Shown here one piece after another: positions 28,587-40,386 of a stretch of 64,000 nucleotides of DNA. The number at the start of each line of letters is the position of its first letter. Within the stretch, counting starts at the first letter, position 1. Below the pieces are notes generated by a model, which saw nothing but the letters and a program-made list of their open reading frames with translations, had not been told where the DNA came from and made no database searches. Origin of the DNA: Thermocrinis ruber (GTDB lineage: Bacteria > Aquificota > Aquificia > Aquificales > Aquificaceae); the NCBI RefSeq assembly GCF_000512735.1, contig NZ_CP007028.1, positions 248,001 to 312,000 on the forward strand, read 5' to 3'. The position numbers and the translations under genes were made by a program.

Positions 28587-31311
<2,725 letters not shown>

Positions 31312-31312
<1 letters not shown>

Positions 31313-31551
31313 TGGCTAAGAAGAAAGACCAAGAGAAATATAAAGAAAAGGGAATTGTCCTTGAGGGAACAGTAGAGGAGGCGTTGCCCAACGCCATGTT
31401 TAGGGTAAAGTTAGACACGGGACATACAGTGTTGGCTCACGTGTCTGGAAAGATGAGGGTACACTTTATAAGGATCCTACCAGGAGACCGGGTAAAGGTG
31501 GAGCTATCACCTTATGACCTAACCAGAGGAAGGATCATATACAGAGAATAA
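31312..31551 (+). CDS. infA: Translation initiation factor IF-1
   Basis: 79 residues from the ATG at 31312. A TTG one codon earlier is also possible. Single OB fold with [28 protein letters not shown] and [21 protein letters not shown]. It occupies the A site during initiation. The stop is directly followed by a promoter-like extended -10 for rpmJ. Confidence 0.97.
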
Positions 31552-31553
31552 TG

Positions 31554-31562
31554 TGTTATAAT
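31554..31562 (+). promoter_or_regulatory. Internal extended -10 promoter before rpmJ
   Basis: TGTTATAAT is a perfect TGn extended -10 lying two bases after the infA stop codon and 23 bases before the rpmJ ATG. The -35 region is poor. It may give the rpmJ-rpsM-rpsK-rpsD-rpoA-rplQ part independent transcription. Confidence 0.5.
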
Positions 31563-31585
31563 ATCCTTCCTTTAGGAGGTTTGCG

Positions 31586-31702
31586 ATGAAGGTAAGACCC
31601 TCTGTAAAACCTATATGTACCAAATGCAAGATCATAAGAAGAAAAGGCAGGGTTATGGTTATATGCGAGAACCCAAAGCACAAACAAAGACAGGGTAACT
31701 AA
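31586..31702 (+). CDS. rpmJ: 50S ribosomal protein L36
   Basis: 38 residues. Begins [11 protein letters not shown] and carries the zinc ribbon C11, C14, C27 and H32 (CTKCK and [11 protein letters not shown]), so the zinc-binding form. AGGAGGT lies before the ATG. Sits between infA and rpsM as in many bacteria. Confidence 0.97.
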   Translation: MKVRPSVKPICTKCKIIRRKGRVMVICENPKHKQRQGN

Positions 31703-31713
31703 GGAGGAAAGCT

Positions 31714-32094
31714 ATGGCAAGGATAGCGGGCGTAGACCTACCAGACCATAAGAAGTTGGAAGTAGCCCTCACTTACCTTTATGGCATAGGATGGTCCAGG
31801 GCAAGGGAGATATGCGAAAAAACGGGCATACCCTGTACGAAGCGTTTGGGTGAGCTAACTCCCGATGAGCTTAACACCATAAGGAAATTCATAGAACAAA
31901 ATTACAAGGTGGAAGGAGACCTAAGAAGAGAGGTACAGTTGAACATAAAAAAATTAATAGACATAGGCTGTTATAGAGGTATAAGACACGCAAAAGGTCT
32001 TCCTGTAAGAGGACAACAAACAAGGACCAACGCAAGGACAAGGAAGGGTAAAAGGAAAACAGTTGGTGGTACTAAAAAGAAGGTAGCTAAGTAA
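31714..32094 (+). CDS. rpsM: 30S ribosomal protein S13
   Basis: 126 residues. [13 protein letters not shown] at the start, [31 protein letters not shown]-like [15 protein letters not shown], and the [10 protein letters not shown] tail that touches P-site tRNA. Head protein of the 30S subunit. Confidence 0.98.
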   Translation: MARIAGVDLPDHKKLEVALTYLYGIGWSRAREICEKTGIPCTKRLGELTPDELNTIRKFIEQNYKVEGDLRREVQLNIKKLIDIGCYRGIRHAKGLPVRGQQTRTNARTRKGKRKTVGGTKKKVAK

Positions 32095-32105
32095 GGAGGA
32101 GAGCA

Positions 32106-32495
32106 ATGGCAAAGAAAAAGCAAGGCGCAAAGAAACAGAAGAGAATTGTAACGCAGGGTATAGTTCATATTCTTAGCACCTTTAACAACACCATAGTGAA
32201 CATAACGGATATGCAAGGTAATACTTTGGTCTGGGAAAGCGGTGGTACGGTTGGTTTTAAGGGTACCAGAAAGAGCACTCCTTACGCCGCACAGCTTGCA
32301 GCCCAAAAGGCAGTGAAGAGGGCTATGCAAGAGTACGGGTTGCAGGAGGCGGAAGTGTGGATCAAAGGAGCGGGTGCAGGAAGAGAGTCAGCCCTGAAGG
32401 CGGTCTATGCAGCAGGATTGAAGATAACCAAGATAAGGGATGTAACTCCTCTACCCCACAATGGGTGCAGACCACCCGCAAAAAGGAGGGTATGA
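32106..32495 (+). CDS. rpsK: 30S ribosomal protein S11
   Basis: 129 residues. [46 protein letters not shown] and the C-terminal [13 protein letters not shown] are all as expected. Platform protein of 30S near the mRNA exit. A basic Lys-rich N terminus precedes. Confidence 0.98.
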   Translation: MAKKKQGAKKQKRIVTQGIVHILSTFNNTIVNITDMQGNTLVWESGGTVGFKGTRKSTPYAAQLAAQKAVKRAMQEYGLQEAEVWIKGAGAGRESALKAVYAAGLKITKIRDVTPLPHNGCRPPAKRRV

Positions 32496-32498
32496 AGC

Positions 32499-33128
32499 AT
32501 GGGTAGGTACATAGGTCCTTGGGTAAGGATAGACAGAAGGTTCGGTGTGGTAGTATCAGGTAAGAAAAGTGCTCCCAAGATTTTGAGCAAGAGAAACTTT
32601 CCACCTGGACAACATGGTAGGGTAAAAGGAAGAAAGAGGAAGCTCACCGAATACGGACTAAGACTTATGGAAAAGCAAAAGCTAAAGTTCCTCTACGGTG
32701 GCATAAGGGAAAAACAGTTCAAAAAGTATTTTGACATGGCATCCAAGTCAAAGGGCAACACTGGTCAAGTTCTTCTCCAGCTTTTGGAGAGAAGGCTGGA
32801 TAACGTGGTCTATAGGCTCGGATTTGCGTGCACCAGAAGGCAAGCAAGGCAGTTTGTGGTGCACGGCCACATTTTAGTAAATGGCAAGAAGGTTAACATT
32901 CCCTCTTACTTGGTTTCTGTGGGAGACGTAATAGAGGTCAAGCCTTCCTCTCGGGACATCCCTCAAATAAAGGAGAACTTGGAGAACAAAGACCCAAGGA
33001 GTGTGCCTGTGTGGTTGGAACTTGACAAGGAGAACTTTAGAGGAAAGGTTATAGACCTGCCCAAGGATATTCAGCTGGAGATCCCGATCAATTTGCAATA
33101 CGTGATAGAGTTTTACTCAAGGGTTTAA
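32499..33128 (+). CDS. rpsD: 30S ribosomal protein S4
   Basis: 209 residues. [16 protein letters not shown] is the N terminus, without the Cys zinc set of some S4 forms. The S4 RNA-binding domain reads [37 protein letters not shown] primary 16S binder and assembly nucleator, and in many bacteria a repressor of its own operon. Confidence 0.98.
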   Translation: MGRYIGPWVRIDRRFGVVVSGKKSAPKILSKRNFPPGQHGRVKGRKRKLTEYGLRLMEKQKLKFLYGGIREKQFKKYFDMASKSKGNTGQVLLQLLERRLDNVVYRLGFACTRRQARQFVVHGHILVNGKKVNIPSYLVSVGDVIEVKPSSRDIPQIKENLENKDPRSVPVWLELDKENFRGKVIDLPKDIQLEIPINLQYVIEFYSRV

Positions 33129-33140
33129 GGAGGAAAGAGT

Positions 33141-34094
33141 ATGCTAAGACAGCTTATCTATCCTAACAAGATATTTTGGGAAGAAATAAGCCCCACCTAC
33201 GGTCGTCTTGTAATAGAGCCCTTGGAAAGGGGCTTTGGCATAACCGTAGGAAATTCCTTAAGAAGGGTGCTACTTTCCTCCATAGAGGGCTGTGCAATAA
33301 CGGGAGTAAAGATTTACGGTGTCTATCATGAATTTTCTGCCCTTGACGGAGTGCAGGAAGACGTCTTAGAAATTCTGGCAAACCTCAAAGAGGTTAAGTT
33401 TAGAATGACAAACTCTGATGTGGAGGTGCTCTATCTTAAAAAGAAGGGAGAGGGGCCTGTCTATGCTAAGGACTTTTCTTTACCCCCAAACGTGGAGTTG
33501 ATCACGCCAGAAGTTAAGGTGGCAACCATTACAGACCCAAACGTGGAACTAAATATGGAAGTGAGAGTTGAAAGGGGTGTAGGATATGTGCCCACGGAAG
33601 AGATGGAATCCTTTGGAGAGGTAGGTTGGATACTGGTGGATGGGGACTTTAATCCAGTAAAGCACGTTGCCTACAGAGTAGAAAAAACCAGGGTAGAAAA
33701 GAGAAGCGATTACGACAGGCTTATAATGGAGATATACACAGATGGAAGCAAAAGCCCGGAAGAGGCGGTTAAAGAGGCGGTAGCAATACTTATCAGGAAT
33801 TTCTCCTTGCTGGAAAATATCTCTTACGAGATTCCTCGGGTTATAGAAGAGCCCATTCCCACAGACGAGTTCATAGAAAAGCTCGCTCTACCCATCGAGG
33901 AGCTTGACATTTCCCAGAGGGCACTTAACTCCATAAAGAGGATGGGCATAACCACCATAGGAGATTTAGTAAAGCTAACGGAGGAAGAGCTAAAGAGCAC
34001 CAAAAACGTAGGAAGAAAGGCTATAAACGAGATAAAGGAAGCCCTAAAGCAAATGGGTTTACACTTAGGCATGGACTTAACGGGTAGGAGGTAA
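33141..34094 (+). CDS. rpoA: DNA-directed RNA polymerase alpha subunit
   Basis: 317 residues. The N-terminal assembly domain has ERGFGITVGNSLRRVLLSSIEG. The C-terminal domain has ELDISQRALNSIKRMGITTIGDLVKL and NVGRKAINEIKEAL, the helix-hairpin-helix that binds UP elements and activators. It scaffolds RNA polymerase. Usual place between rpsD and rplQ. Confidence 0.98.
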   Translation: MLRQLIYPNKIFWEEISPTYGRLVIEPLERGFGITVGNSLRRVLLSSIEGCAITGVKIYGVYHEFSALDGVQEDVLEILANLKEVKFRMTNSDVEVLYLKKKGEGPVYAKDFSLPPNVELITPEVKVATITDPNVELNMEVRVERGVGYVPTEEMESFGEVGWILVDGDFNPVKHVAYRVEKTRVEKRSDYDRLIMEIYTDGSKSPEEAVKEAVAILIRNFSLLENISYEIPRVIEEPIPTDEFIEKLALPIEELDISQRALNSIKRMGITTIGDLVKLTEEELKSTKNVGRKAINEIKEALKQMGLHLGMDLTGRR

Positions 34095-34100
34095 AAAAAA

Positions 34101-34457
34101 ATGAGGCACAGGGTTAAAAAGAAACACTTTGATAGAACAAAAGAGCAAAGGCTTGCCCTTTACAGGTCCTTAGCCAGAGCCCTTATCCTGGAAGAGCGAA
34201 TAGAAACATCCTTGCAGAGGGCAAAGGCGGTTCGCCCCTTTGTGGAAAAACTCATCACCCTCGCCAAGAAAGGAGACCTCTCAGCCAGGAGGAGAGCTCT
34301 TCAGCTAATGCCCGATAAAAAGGTGATAAAGAAACTCTTTGAGGAGATCGGTCCCCGCTTTGAGGGAAGGAACGGTGGATACACACGCATTATCAAACTT
34401 CCCTTTAGAAGGATCGGAGACTCCTGCGAGCTTGCCATCTTAGAACTGGTTGAATGA
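34101..34457 (+). CDS. rplQ: 50S ribosomal protein L17
   Basis: 118 residues. Begins [20 protein letters not shown] and contains [31 protein letters not shown] and [10 protein letters not shown], typical L17. Its stop overlaps the start of the YggT gene by 4 bases, so the transcript continues into non-ribosomal genes. Confidence 0.98.
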   Translation: MRHRVKKKHFDRTKEQRLALYRSLARALILEERIETSLQRAKAVRPFVEKLITLAKKGDLSARRRALQLMPDKKVIKKLFEEIGPRFEGRNGGYTRIIKLPFRRIGDSCELAILELVE

Positions 34458-34693
34458 TAAAGGGGCTACTCTCCCTCCTTATAAACCTTTTGATAATTTT
34501 AGTTTTAGTTCATGCGATAGGCTCGTGGTTTCCTCAGGTTAGGGAGAGTGGTTTTTACAAGAAGTTGGACGCGTTGATTGAACCCCTTTTGAGACCCATA
34601 AGAAGTATTCTTCCCACCTATGGGAACGTTGACTTCTCTCCACTTGTTCTTTTGCTTATTCTTTACCTTATAAAGCATCTTCTTAGGCTTTGA
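34454..34693 (+). CDS. YggT family membrane protein
   Basis: 79 residues with two hydrophobic helices ([18 protein letters not shown] and the C-terminal [15 protein letters not shown]) around a loop with [17 protein letters not shown]. The PxLxPxRxxxP pattern is the YggT hallmark. The family is linked to cell-envelope or division processes and osmotic stress, but its biochemical role is unsettled. The start ATGA overlaps rplQ. Confidence 0.85.
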   Translation: MIKGLLSLLINLLIILVLVHAIGSWFPQVRESGFYKKLDALIEPLLRPIRSILPTYGNVDFSPLVLLLILYLIKHLLRL

Positions 34694-35466
34694 GGCTTGA
34701 CCAGTATCTTGTGGAAAAAGGACTTGCCCCTACTCGGGAAAAGGCACAGGCCCTGATCATGTCCGGCTTGGTCCTTGTGGATGGCAAGGTGGTAGACAAG
34801 CCTGGACAACGGGTCAAAGAAAATGCAAAGGTAGAAATAAAGGAGCCCTTTAGGTATGTTTCAAGGGGAGGGTACAAGCTTGAACACGCCCTCGAAAGGC
34901 TTGGACTTTCGGTGGAAGGTTTTACTGTTTTGGATGTGGGTTCATCTACGGGAGGCTTTACAGACTGTCTTTTACAAAGGGGTGCCAAGAAAGTCTATGC
35001 AGTAGACGTTGGGAAAGCTCAGATGGACCAAAAGCTGAGGCAGGACCCAAGGGTAGTCCTCTATGAAGAGACGGATGCAAGGGAGCTTACAGAGAAGCAT
35101 ATCCCCGAAAAGGTAGATCTAATAACCATGGACGTATCCTTTATATCCTCCAAAAAGCTTTTGCCTGTGGTGGTAAAATTTTTAAAAGAGGAGGGTTTTC
35201 TGTTGGTTTTGGTTAAGCCTCAGTTTGAGCTTCCCCCAAAGTTCGTCAAAAAGGGTGTGGTGAAGGATGACGAAAAGAAAGCAGAAGCAGTGTTGGACGT
35301 GGCAAACTTTCTAAAAGAGCTTGGTTTTTCTGTACTAAGGGTTATTAAGGCAAAGCCAAGGGGAGCAAAGGGAAACGAAGAGTTCTTTCTGTTTGCAAAA
35401 AGAGGGGAAAGAGGCATAGAAGACCTTGAAGGTGAGGTTTGGAATGCTGTCAAAGAGCCTCTTTGA
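34690..35466 (+). CDS. tlyA: TlyA-family rRNA 2'-O-methyltransferase / S4-FtsJ protein
   Basis: 258 residues. An N-terminal S4 RNA-binding domain ([22 protein letters not shown]) is followed by an FtsJ-like SAM-binding core (VLDVGSSTGGFTDCLLQRGA, VYAVDVG) and MDVSFISSKKLLP, as in TlyA. Such enzymes methylate ribose in 16S and 23S rRNA (TlyA of mycobacteria). The target here is not proven. TTG start in a TTGA overlap with the YggT gene. Confidence 0.88.
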   Translation: MRLDQYLVEKGLAPTREKAQALIMSGLVLVDGKVVDKPGQRVKENAKVEIKEPFRYVSRGGYKLEHALERLGLSVEGFTVLDVGSSTGGFTDCLLQRGAKKVYAVDVGKAQMDQKLRQDPRVVLYEETDARELTEKHIPEKVDLITMDVSFISSKKLLPVVVKFLKEEGFLLVLVKPQFELPPKFVKKGVVKDDEKKAEAVLDVANFLKELGFSVLRVIKAKPRGAKGNEEFFLFAKRGERGIEDLEGEVWNAVKEPL

Positions 35467-35833
35467 TGGTAAAAAGCTCTATGGAAATATGGGCGATTAT
35501 CCCTTTACCGCAGAGAGTCTATTCAGGATCGGCTTAGCCCTTTGTACCTATTTAGTCATAAAAGGAGAAGAAAAACCCACCTTGGGAATAAACGTGCTCA
35601 ATTTTGCCACCATGTCCTTGGCGGTGGGCTTTATGGCGGGTGGTGGTGATGTGGTGGTGGGAGAGGGTAGTGTAAGCGTGATCCATCGGGAGGAGGAAAA
35701 TGCCCTCATTTTTGAAGGTTTGGAGGAGATAGACCTAAAAAAGATAGAATCTATCCTCTTTAGCAGGTACCATATTCCAAGAAAAAGAGGAAAGGAGGTA
35801 GGCAGGCTTTGGATACAAGAGAACAAGCTTTGA
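35444..35833 (+). CDS. Degenerate phosphohexomutase N-terminal-like domain protein
   Basis: 129 residues from the ATG at 35444, chosen because GGTGAGG precedes it (an in-frame ATG at 35426 is the alternative). SLFDGKKLYGNMGDYPFTAE, then GLALCTYLV and VGFMAGGGDVVVGEG, match the course of the first domain of phosphoglucomutase and GlmM-type enzymes (LFGTDGIRG, LGLALG, AGLTSAGADV). The phosphoserine loop (TxSxS) is missing (VLNFATMSLA), and domains 2-4 are absent. So it cannot be a mutase and may be a sugar-phosphate-binding or structural relic. Similarity is by eye only. Confidence 0.55.
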   Translation: MLSKSLFDGKKLYGNMGDYPFTAESLFRIGLALCTYLVIKGEEKPTLGINVLNFATMSLAVGFMAGGGDVVVGEGSVSVIHREEENALIFEGLEEIDLKKIESILFSRYHIPRKRGKEVGRLWIQENKL

Positions 35834-36057
35834 ACCTTAGCCAAGAAGTGGTAAAAAAGCTCTTAGAATGCGGGACAGAACTGGATGAGTATTACAGGAA
35901 AATAAGGGAGCTCAGGCTTTTGGAAGATTCTTTAGCATTTCAGACTGCTCTTTTGAACGTGGAGCATGGCTTTTTTATGGTGGTGCATTCCATGAACATC
36001 CTCAGAGAACAGCTTAACCTTTTAATTGTAGCATCCAAAAAAGGGGAGGTGGTGTAA
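35809..36057 (+). CDS. Small helical protein of unknown function (82 aa)
   Basis: Not recognised. Predicted helical, rich in Leu and Glu, with one Cys and a short hydrophobic stretch (NLLIVASKK) at the end. It starts with TTG at 35809, overlapping the preceding gene by 25 bases, and its TAA stop overlaps the next ATG by one base. The tight spacing implies cotranslation with the sensor-like protein downstream. The nature of the start is uncertain. Confidence 0.6.
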   Translation: MDTREQALNLSQEVVKKLLECGTELDEYYRKIRELRLLEDSLAFQTALLNVEHGFFMVVHSMNILREQLNLLIVASKKGEVV

Positions 36058-37772
36058 TGAAGTTTTTGCTCTTTGACAAAGAGAAAAGGTTTTATCCTAT
36101 TTTTGGTGATATTTTAGACATAACGGGACATAAGCTTATGGTTGCATTGGACGAGAAAAAGGCTAAGGACTTATTGAAAGCGGTTTCACCAGACTTTTTA
36201 ATACTCCGATGGAAGGATAGAGATTTTTTTGTGGAACTGCTTAAGGAAGGCTACTTTGTTGTTCCTATATTTTTGGTGGAAGATTATCAGCAGGCGGAAG
36301 AGCTTAGAAAATTCGGCTTTAGCGATTTCAACATACTGATCTTACCCTTCAACCCCTTGGAATTTCTTAACAAATCTGCCAAGCTCTATCAGACCCTTGA
36401 AAGTCTTCATGACAGTATTCCATCGGATTTGGGAATTATGAACCTTTTTATAAGCCTTTTGTCAAGGAATACATCCACTGGCGTCTTTCTTAATGCGGAT
36501 GGTCTTAGTTGTGAAGTGTATGTAAAAGCGGGTGCAGTTAAAGGGCTTTCCTGTAGCCCTGAGCATTTTAAGGGAATAATTAAATCAGATAATGTTAGTG
36601 TTAAGTTCCTTCCGTACACAGAAGAAGCAAAATTGATCACATACTTTAAGAACAACGCAGAATTTTTCTCCATGCTACTTGAAGAAGTTCAACCGCAACC
36701 TTCTATCGCCTATCCAGAGGTAGTTCAAGAGACAGTCCCGCAGGAGGTTCATGAGGAGGTTCAACCGCCCGCGCCAAGTATGTTATCAGTGGAAGAGGGA
36801 CTCTTTCTGATAAACTCTTTGGACCCTGAAGGTTTGCTACAGAGGAATATGTACTTGAGAGTTTACGAAAAGGGGGACAGTTATGTTTCCCTACTTTTCA
36901 ATGTGCTACCGTACCACAGGTTTTCTATTGTAAGGGATGAAATAGAAAAGGCTGTTGGTAAGTTAGAAAATTTGAGAGCTTTAATTTTGATGGACCTACT
37001 TCCAGAAGATACCCAAAGCATTTTGAACCTACTTAATTTAGCTCCCAAGCTTTATGTTATCACGAGCCTTCCCATAGCACTGAGCTTGATAGGTCTAGGT
37101 GTTCCAGAAAGGCGGATAAAGCTTGTGGAAAGCTTTCCAGATGGTCTTCTTAGCCTTGGAACGGGCGATGTTCTTCGGTTTATAAAAACTCCCTTTTTAC
37201 CAGAGAAGGGAAGTTTTGTAGTCTTTGAAGAAAAAACAAAAATCCTCTTCTCCTCTAAGCTCTTTAGCTCCTACTGTCTTCCAGAGGAATACTCCGCTCA
37301 TAAAACTGCTAAAATTGAGAGGGTTATCCTTTATCACAAGCTTAACTTTTCTGGCATTGAAAACACCATAGGCCTTGCTCAAATTAGACTTCTAAATCCC
37401 TCCGTAATACGTCCAGCCTTTGGAAATCCAATATTGGAGGGTGTGGATGATGTTATTGAAAAGATTTCTAAACAAAAGAATACCTTTAACTTGGCAAATC
37501 TAGAGGATGAGATACTTATCCTCGGTCTTTTGAGTAGCATACTCTTTGAATTGGAAAAACGAATACCCAAGGAAAAATACGAACTTATATTGGATGGACT
37601 CAGCGAGTATGTGGAAGTGGAGGGTAGAGCCATTTCTAATAGCTTTGTGGATGTTAAGAAACTTCCAGAACTGTTTATTTACACCCTGCATTCTGCAAAA
37701 ATGTCACCAACGGTGCTTTTGCTTACCTTAGAAAGGTTCTTAGAGGCGGAAATTCCCGTATTTACCATATGA
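36057..37772 (+). CDS. Sensor-like protein: pseudo-receiver, DUF4388-like domain, metal-free ODP-like domain
   Basis: 571 residues. Residues 1-115 look like a response-regulator receiver without the phosphoacceptor and without the KPF lysine (FLILRWKDR, ILPFNP). About 120-225 (GVFLNADGLSCEVYVKAGAVKGL) resembles DUF4388/PATAN. A Pro/Gln/Val-rich linker follows at 220-245. Then about 255-440 parallels the ODP metallo-beta-lactamase fold seen complete at 62320-63090 (TGDVLRFIKTPFLPEKGSF and ILFSSKLFSS), but the metal-binding His and Asp residues are replaced (LILMDLLPEDT). It looks like a binding or regulatory protein rather than an enzyme. Domain calls beyond ODP similarity are tentative. Confidence 0.6.
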   Translation: MKFLLFDKEKRFYPIFGDILDITGHKLMVALDEKKAKDLLKAVSPDFLILRWKDRDFFVELLKEGYFVVPIFLVEDYQQAEELRKFGFSDFNILILPFNPLEFLNKSAKLYQTLESLHDSIPSDLGIMNLFISLLSRNTSTGVFLNADGLSCEVYVKAGAVKGLSCSPEHFKGIIKSDNVSVKFLPYTEEAKLITYFKNNAEFFSMLLEEVQPQPSIAYPEVVQETVPQEVHEEVQPPAPSMLSVEEGLFLINSLDPEGLLQRNMYLRVYEKGDSYVSLLFNVLPYHRFSIVRDEIEKAVGKLENLRALILMDLLPEDTQSILNLLNLAPKLYVITSLPIALSLIGLGVPERRIKLVESFPDGLLSLGTGDVLRFIKTPFLPEKGSFVVFEEKTKILFSSKLFSSYCLPEEYSAHKTAKIERVILYHKLNFSGIENTIGLAQIRLLNPSVIRPAFGNPILEGVDDVIEKISKQKNTFNLANLEDEILILGLLSSILFELEKRIPKEKYELILDGLSEYVEVEGRAISNSFVDVKKLPELFIYTLHSAKMSPTVLLLTLERFLEAEIPVFTI

Positions 37773-38445
37773 GAGGTTTTCCGATCCTCTCAAATCTTGG
37801 ATGTAATATTGCAAGTATTAGTTGTTTTATCCCGGTAAAAATGCTAACATCGGTGGTCTGCAAAGGCGGAACATCTCCTGAGAAGTATATTACAAAGGCT
37901 TTTCCTACTATGTTTTCCCTTGGCAAAAAGCCCCAGTATCTACTGTCCTCGCTGTTGTCTCTGTTGTCTCCCATTACAAAATAATGGTTGGGTGGGACCA
38001 CAACAGGTCCAAAGTCTCTTTTTGAGAAGGGAAAATCTTCGTAGAACTGGACTTTATGCTTTTTGCCCTCGGGCAGGACCTCTTCGTAAATAACTTTTCT
38101 TAAACCGTTTTCTTCGCCTCTTCCTACTTCAATTAAATGTAGTGGCTTTCCGTTTATGAAAACTTGGTTGTTTCTTACTTCAACTTCTTCCCCTGGTAAG
38201 GCAATTATCCTTTTTATAAAGTCTATGTTTGGGTCTATTGGATACTTAAAGACCACTATGTCGCCCCTTTGAGGTTCCGAAAACCTATACACCAGCTTAT
38301 TTACCAGTATGAAATCTCCCACCAATAGTGTGGGCTTCATAGAACCCGAGGGAATGTTGTAGGCTTGGGCTACAAACGCCCTAATGAGAAGGACTATTAT
38401 AACTATCACAATAAGCTCGGTGATCCATCTACCTTTCTTTTCCAT
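37762..38445 (-). CDS. lepB: Signal peptidase I
   Basis: 227 residues. The N-terminal membrane anchor (ELIVIVIIVLLIRAF) precedes box B with catalytic Ser in IPSGSMKPTLLVGDFILVNK, and the catalytic Lys lies in FIKRIIALPGEEV. GDNRDNSEDSRYWG follows. It cleaves signal peptides from Sec and Tat substrates at the outer face of the membrane. The start is 7 bases after rlmN, which is transcribed in the same direction. The 3' end overlaps the convergent sensor-like gene by 11 bases. Confidence 0.97.
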   Translation of the reverse strand: MEKKGRWITELIVIVIIVLLIRAFVAQAYNIPSGSMKPTLLVGDFILVNKLVYRFSEPQRGDIVVFKYPIDPNIDFIKRIIALPGEEVEVRNNQVFINGKPLHLIEVGRGEENGLRKVIYEEVLPEGKKHKVQFYEDFPFSKRDFGPVVVPPNHYFVMGDNRDNSEDSRYWGFLPRENIVGKAFVIYFSGDVPPLQTTDVSIFTGIKQLILAILHPRFERIGKPLIW

Positions 38446-38452
38446 AGGACTT

Positions 38453-39508
38453 TTATCTTAACACAAGTCTTTTCCTTCTCAGCTGACCGCAAGCGCCAAA
38501 TATATCCACACCCTTGCTCAACCTTATGAAGGTAGATATACCCTCCTCCCAAAGGATTTTTTGAAACCTATAAACCCTCTCCATTGATGGTCTCTTGTAA
38601 GGCAAAGATGGGTCTGGGTTAAAGGGTATGAGGTTCACCTTGAATTTATTTCTCTTCTTTTTGAGAAGGTTTGCGAGCTGTCTCGCATGCACCTCTTCAT
38701 CATTTACCCCTTCCAAAAGCACGTACTCTATCATGATCCTTCTGTCGGAGGGGTAGGGAAACTGATAGAGGGTTTCCATTAGGTCCTGGAGAGTGTTTGT
38801 CTTTGAAAGGGGCATAAGCTTTTCTCTAAGTTCCTGAGTGGGTGCATTAATGGAAACTGCCAAGTTTAACTCTCTCATTAGTGGGTCCTGAGCCATGAGC
38901 CTGAGCTGATGGACAAGCCCACTGGTGGATATGCTAACCCTCCTTTTGGACAGGTCAAGCCCCCATGGGCTAACCATAATCTCCACCGCCTTTCTAACAT
39001 TTTCATAGTTAGCCAGAGGCTCACCCATACCCATAAAGACTACGTTTCTTATCTTTTGTGGTGCATGCTTCTGCACTTGCAAAAACTGGTCTATGATCTC
39101 TTCGGTCCTTAAGTTTCTAACAAGCCCATCCTGGGTAGTGGCACAAAAGGTGCATCCCACCGCACAGCCTACTTGGGAAGATACGCACAGGGTAAGATGG
39201 TCCCGCTCGTATATTAGCACTGTCTCCAAAAGATGCCCATCGGTGGTTTTAAACAAGAACTTTGTAGAATCTCCACCCTCCACCTTTTGCACCAATTCTA
39301 AGCTGTGGATAGAATAATTTTCACTCAAAAATCTTCTTTGCTCCTTTGATAGGTTTGTCATCTCTTCAAAGTTTGTTACGAATTTCTTATAAACCCAGTT
39401 TAGAATTTGGTCTGCCCGGTAAGGCTCCCATCCAAGGCTCTTAACTAACTCTCTCAGCTGTGCCAAGTTTAAGGAAGTTATGTAAGTTGTCTTAGAAAGA
39501 TCCTTCAT
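38453..39508 (-). CDS. rlmN: Dual-specificity RNA methyltransferase RlmN
   Basis: 351 residues. Radical SAM motif CAVGCTFCATTQDG supplies the Cys triad for the iron-sulfur cluster. VVFMGMGEPLANYENV and the catalytic Cys region near GACGQL at the C terminus are typical. It methylates A2503 of 23S rRNA and A37 of some tRNAs. Cotranscribed with lepB downstream. Confidence 0.96.
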   Translation of the reverse strand: MKDLSKTTYITSLNLAQLRELVKSLGWEPYRADQILNWVYKKFVTNFEEMTNLSKEQRRFLSENYSIHSLELVQKVEGGDSTKFLFKTTDGHLLETVLIYERDHLTLCVSSQVGCAVGCTFCATTQDGLVRNLRTEEIIDQFLQVQKHAPQKIRNVVFMGMGEPLANYENVRKAVEIMVSPWGLDLSKRRVSISTSGLVHQLRLMAQDPLMRELNLAVSINAPTQELREKLMPLSKTNTLQDLMETLYQFPYPSDRRIMIEYVLLEGVNDEEVHARQLANLLKKKRNKFKVNLIPFNPDPSLPYKRPSMERVYRFQKILWEEGISTFIRLSKGVDIFGACGQLRRKRLVLR

Positions 39509-39577
39509 TGGGATGTTCCTCCAGATTCTAGAGGAGCTAACTTAGTCCTCACGCCATCCATTATAAAATAAAATTCT

Positions 39578-40369
39578 ATGAGGGAAATTGCAAGCTTTCA
39601 GGAGCCAGTAAGGCACAGGACGCTCTCTCTATGCCTGCTGGACGTAAAAGAGATTGAAGTTCCACACTTTCAGAGGGACCTCTCAGAAACTTTAAAAGAG
39701 CGTTTAAAAACCGCCATAGAAAAGTTGGGCTTTCTGGTGCCCATAATTGTGGTGCAGAGGGAGGGTAAATTCTATGTGATAGATGGTCAGCATAGGTTTT
39801 TTGCTCTAAGGGAGCTTGGAGTGGATGAAATTTTAGCTATTGTGGTGGGCGAAGAACTTTATCATTACTTTTTGGAATTGAACACCGAAAAGCCACCCAA
39901 CGTGAAAGAAAAGTCCAAGCAAGCCTACAGGCTTTACATGGAACTTTTTAAAGAAAACGACAGTCAGTTGGAGGAGGACCTTATAGACTACTTTGAAAAA
40001 CCCGAATACATAACCCTTGGCTTTACCATAGAAGAGCTTGAGCCCAAGTTCTCCGCCAGCTTTTACGAAAGCTTTGTTTCAAAGATAGATAAATTCCTGC
40101 GGCTTCCCCTCAGCTCTGCGGTGGAAGAAAGAAGGAATAGGGCTAAAGCCCTCTTTGAGCTGAATAGATTGGTAAATGAGAAGTATGCAGAGTTTGGATG
40201 GGACAATGCCCTTATGAAGGGAGAGATCATAAGAAAGGCGGTGCAAAAGGCTTATGGTATGCGTGTTAGGGTTATCGCCGATGACTTCTACACCGCCATA
40301 GAGAAGGTGAAATCCGCTTGCGAAAGTTTGAGCCCAGAGGATTTTGAAAGCGGTCTTTCGCTGGAATAA
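39578..40369 (+). CDS. ParB/DGQHR-like domain protein
   Basis: 263 residues. After a short lead, VKEIEVPHFQRDLSETLKERL and PIIVVQREGKFYVIDGQHRFFALRELGV form a ParB/Srx-type core whose central motif is the DGQHR variant, as in DndB-like and other DGQHR-domain proteins. The rest is helical. No parA is adjacent, so chromosome partition is unlikely to be its job. It could bind nucleotide or DNA. It stands alone between rlmN (divergent) and lysS (17 bases downstream). Family level is good, role unknown. Confidence 0.7.
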   Translation: MREIASFQEPVRHRTLSLCLLDVKEIEVPHFQRDLSETLKERLKTAIEKLGFLVPIIVVQREGKFYVIDGQHRFFALRELGVDEILAIVVGEELYHYFLELNTEKPPNVKEKSKQAYRLYMELFKENDSQLEEDLIDYFEKPEYITLGFTIEELEPKFSASFYESFVSKIDKFLRLPLSSAVEERRNRAKALFELNRLVNEKYAEFGWDNALMKGEIIRKAVQKAYGMRVRVIADDFYTAIEKVKSACESLSPEDFESGLSLE

Positions 40370-40386
40370 TTTAAAATAATTGCCTT

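Noticed and set aside
39536-39577. Leaderless promoter for the ParB-like gene
   Set aside because: An A+T-rich TATAAAAT lies before the ATG, but the A+T-rich gap makes this weak evidence.
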